Shown here in pieces: positions 6,201 to 6,725 of a stretch of 6,725 nt of DNA (positions within the stretch are counted from its first letter, which is position 1; each line of letters starts with the position of its first letter). The notes under the pieces were generated by a model. It was not told the origin of the DNA, did no database searches, and saw only the letters and a program-made list of their open reading frames with translations. This DNA comes from Desulfobacteria bacterium. Its GTDB lineage: Bacteria; Desulfobacterota; Desulfobacteria; Desulfobacterales; C00003060. The stretch covers positions 1 through 6,725 of the forward strand of contig JAQYWL010000178.1 in NCBI GenBank assembly GCA_030145035.1. The letters are read 5' to 3'. The position numbers and the translations under genes were made by a program.

Positions 6201-6725
6201 TCAGGGGCTGTGAATGGTAATAAAATAGTCACTGAACTGCTTAAGATTTTCACGAGTTACCGTAATGCCAAGACCAGGGCCTTTTAGAGGACCCGCTTTG
6301 CCACCGTGGCTGAAGGTCACGTGCTCGGTCGTGAGATTTTCTCGTAACAAAAAAGCGTCATATGATCCGTCGCAGTAAAGGGCATCAGAACTTATGGCGC
6401 ACAAGGCCCTTCCGGCGGCAGAGAGGATGCCTGACTCACCCAGTTGACATCCCACCTGATAATTGAGTCCGGCAGCCCTAATCCGTTCTATCATCTTCAG
6501 GGTATTTGAAAAGCCGCCACACTTGGAGAGCCGCACATGGATCAAATCGAAGTGGCCTTCTGAGATTGCCTTTTCCAGATCTTCCAGCGAACAGACAGAC
6601 TCATCAGCCATAAGCTTGACGCCTCTCGTTCTTAGAATATCTGACAGTTCTCTCCAATTGGGGTCCTCGGGCATCAGGGGTTGTTCCAGAACGTTTACTT
6701 CATAAGATTCGAGTAATGGCAGGTG
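6201..6725 (-). CDS. Enolase-superfamily enzyme (mandelate racemase/muconate lactonizing group), C-terminal part
   Basis: The frame is open to the window edge, so only the last 174 residues are visible and the true start lies beyond 6725; the ATG at 6674 is internal. The visible part is the (beta/alpha)-barrel half. It contains V-L-E-Q-P (glutamate metal ligand, codon at 6684-6686), L-M-A-D-E-S (aspartate metal ligand, 6603-6605), H-V-R-L-S-K-C-G-G and Q-L-G-E-S-G-I-L, whose glutamate is the usual end-of-barrel acid. Family members abstract a proton alpha to a carboxylate, in dipeptide epimerases, muconate cycloisomerases and o-succinylbenzoate synthases. In many of them the residue two before L-S in the H-V-R-L-S-K stretch is a catalytic lysine; here it is arginine (6531-6533). 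The missing N-terminal half would carry the first metal ligand and the second lysine, so the reaction cannot be assigned. It converges on the radical SAM gene and is probably transcribed separately. Confidence 0.85.
   Translation of the reverse strand, partial: HLPLLESYEVNVLEQPLMPEDPNWRELSDILRTRGVKLMADESVCSLEDLEKAISEGHFDLIHVRLSKCGGFSNTLKMIERIRAAGLNYQVGCQLGESGILSAAGRALCAISSDALYCDGSYDAFLLRENLTTEHVTFSHGGKAGPLKGPGLGITVTRENLKQFSDYFITIHSP

Overview
The window carries a three-gene operon for a predicted soluble, NAD(P)-linked, molybdenum/tungsten formate dehydrogenase (345-4496, + strand). It is followed by a cobalamin-binding-type radical SAM gene (4584-6131, +) and, converging on it, the 3' part of an enolase-superfamily gene (6201-6725, - strand, running off the window end). 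The first 344 bases hold no gene but contain an unusual set of CACGAAAG-like octamers in direct and inverted copies. No tRNA, rRNA, CRISPR array, insertion sequence or phage gene is visible.

Organism: the gene content (cytosolic formate dehydrogenase wired to sulfhydrogenase-type iron-sulfur and flavin subunits, oxygen-sensitive radical SAM enzyme) points to a strict anaerobe. A Desulfobacterota-like sulfate reducer or syntroph is my best guess; this is inference from gene style and mid-range base composition, not from a marker gene.

How the operon works: the alpha subunit oxidises formate (or reduces CO2) at a bis-pterin Mo/W site with cysteine rather than selenocysteine. The beta subunit relays electrons through at least two [4Fe-4S] clusters. 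The gamma subunit is a ferredoxin-reductase-like flavoprotein with a C-terminal [2Fe-2S] site that exchanges hydride with NAD(P). The beta and gamma proteins resemble the electron-transfer half of archaeal sulfhydrogenase (HydB/HydG) and of anaerobic sulfite reductase (AsrA/AsrB); here the hydrogenase half is replaced by a formate dehydrogenase. Coupling is tight: alpha and beta share TAATG, and the gamma start probably lies inside the end of beta.

The most notable feature is at the C-terminus of beta. After the last ferredoxin cluster the reading frame continues into about 70 residues that match the two-motif pattern of MshEN (GspE N-terminal-like) domains, which in type II secretion/pilus ATPases bind cyclic di-GMP. 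If it folds and binds as the motif predicts, this would be a formate dehydrogenase electron-transfer subunit carrying a second-messenger sensor.

The radical SAM gene is visibly more AT-rich than the operon, is separated from it by 87 bases of repeat-like DNA, and has no assignable substrate. The enolase-superfamily gene keeps two visible metal ligands but has arginine where many relatives have the catalytic lysine.
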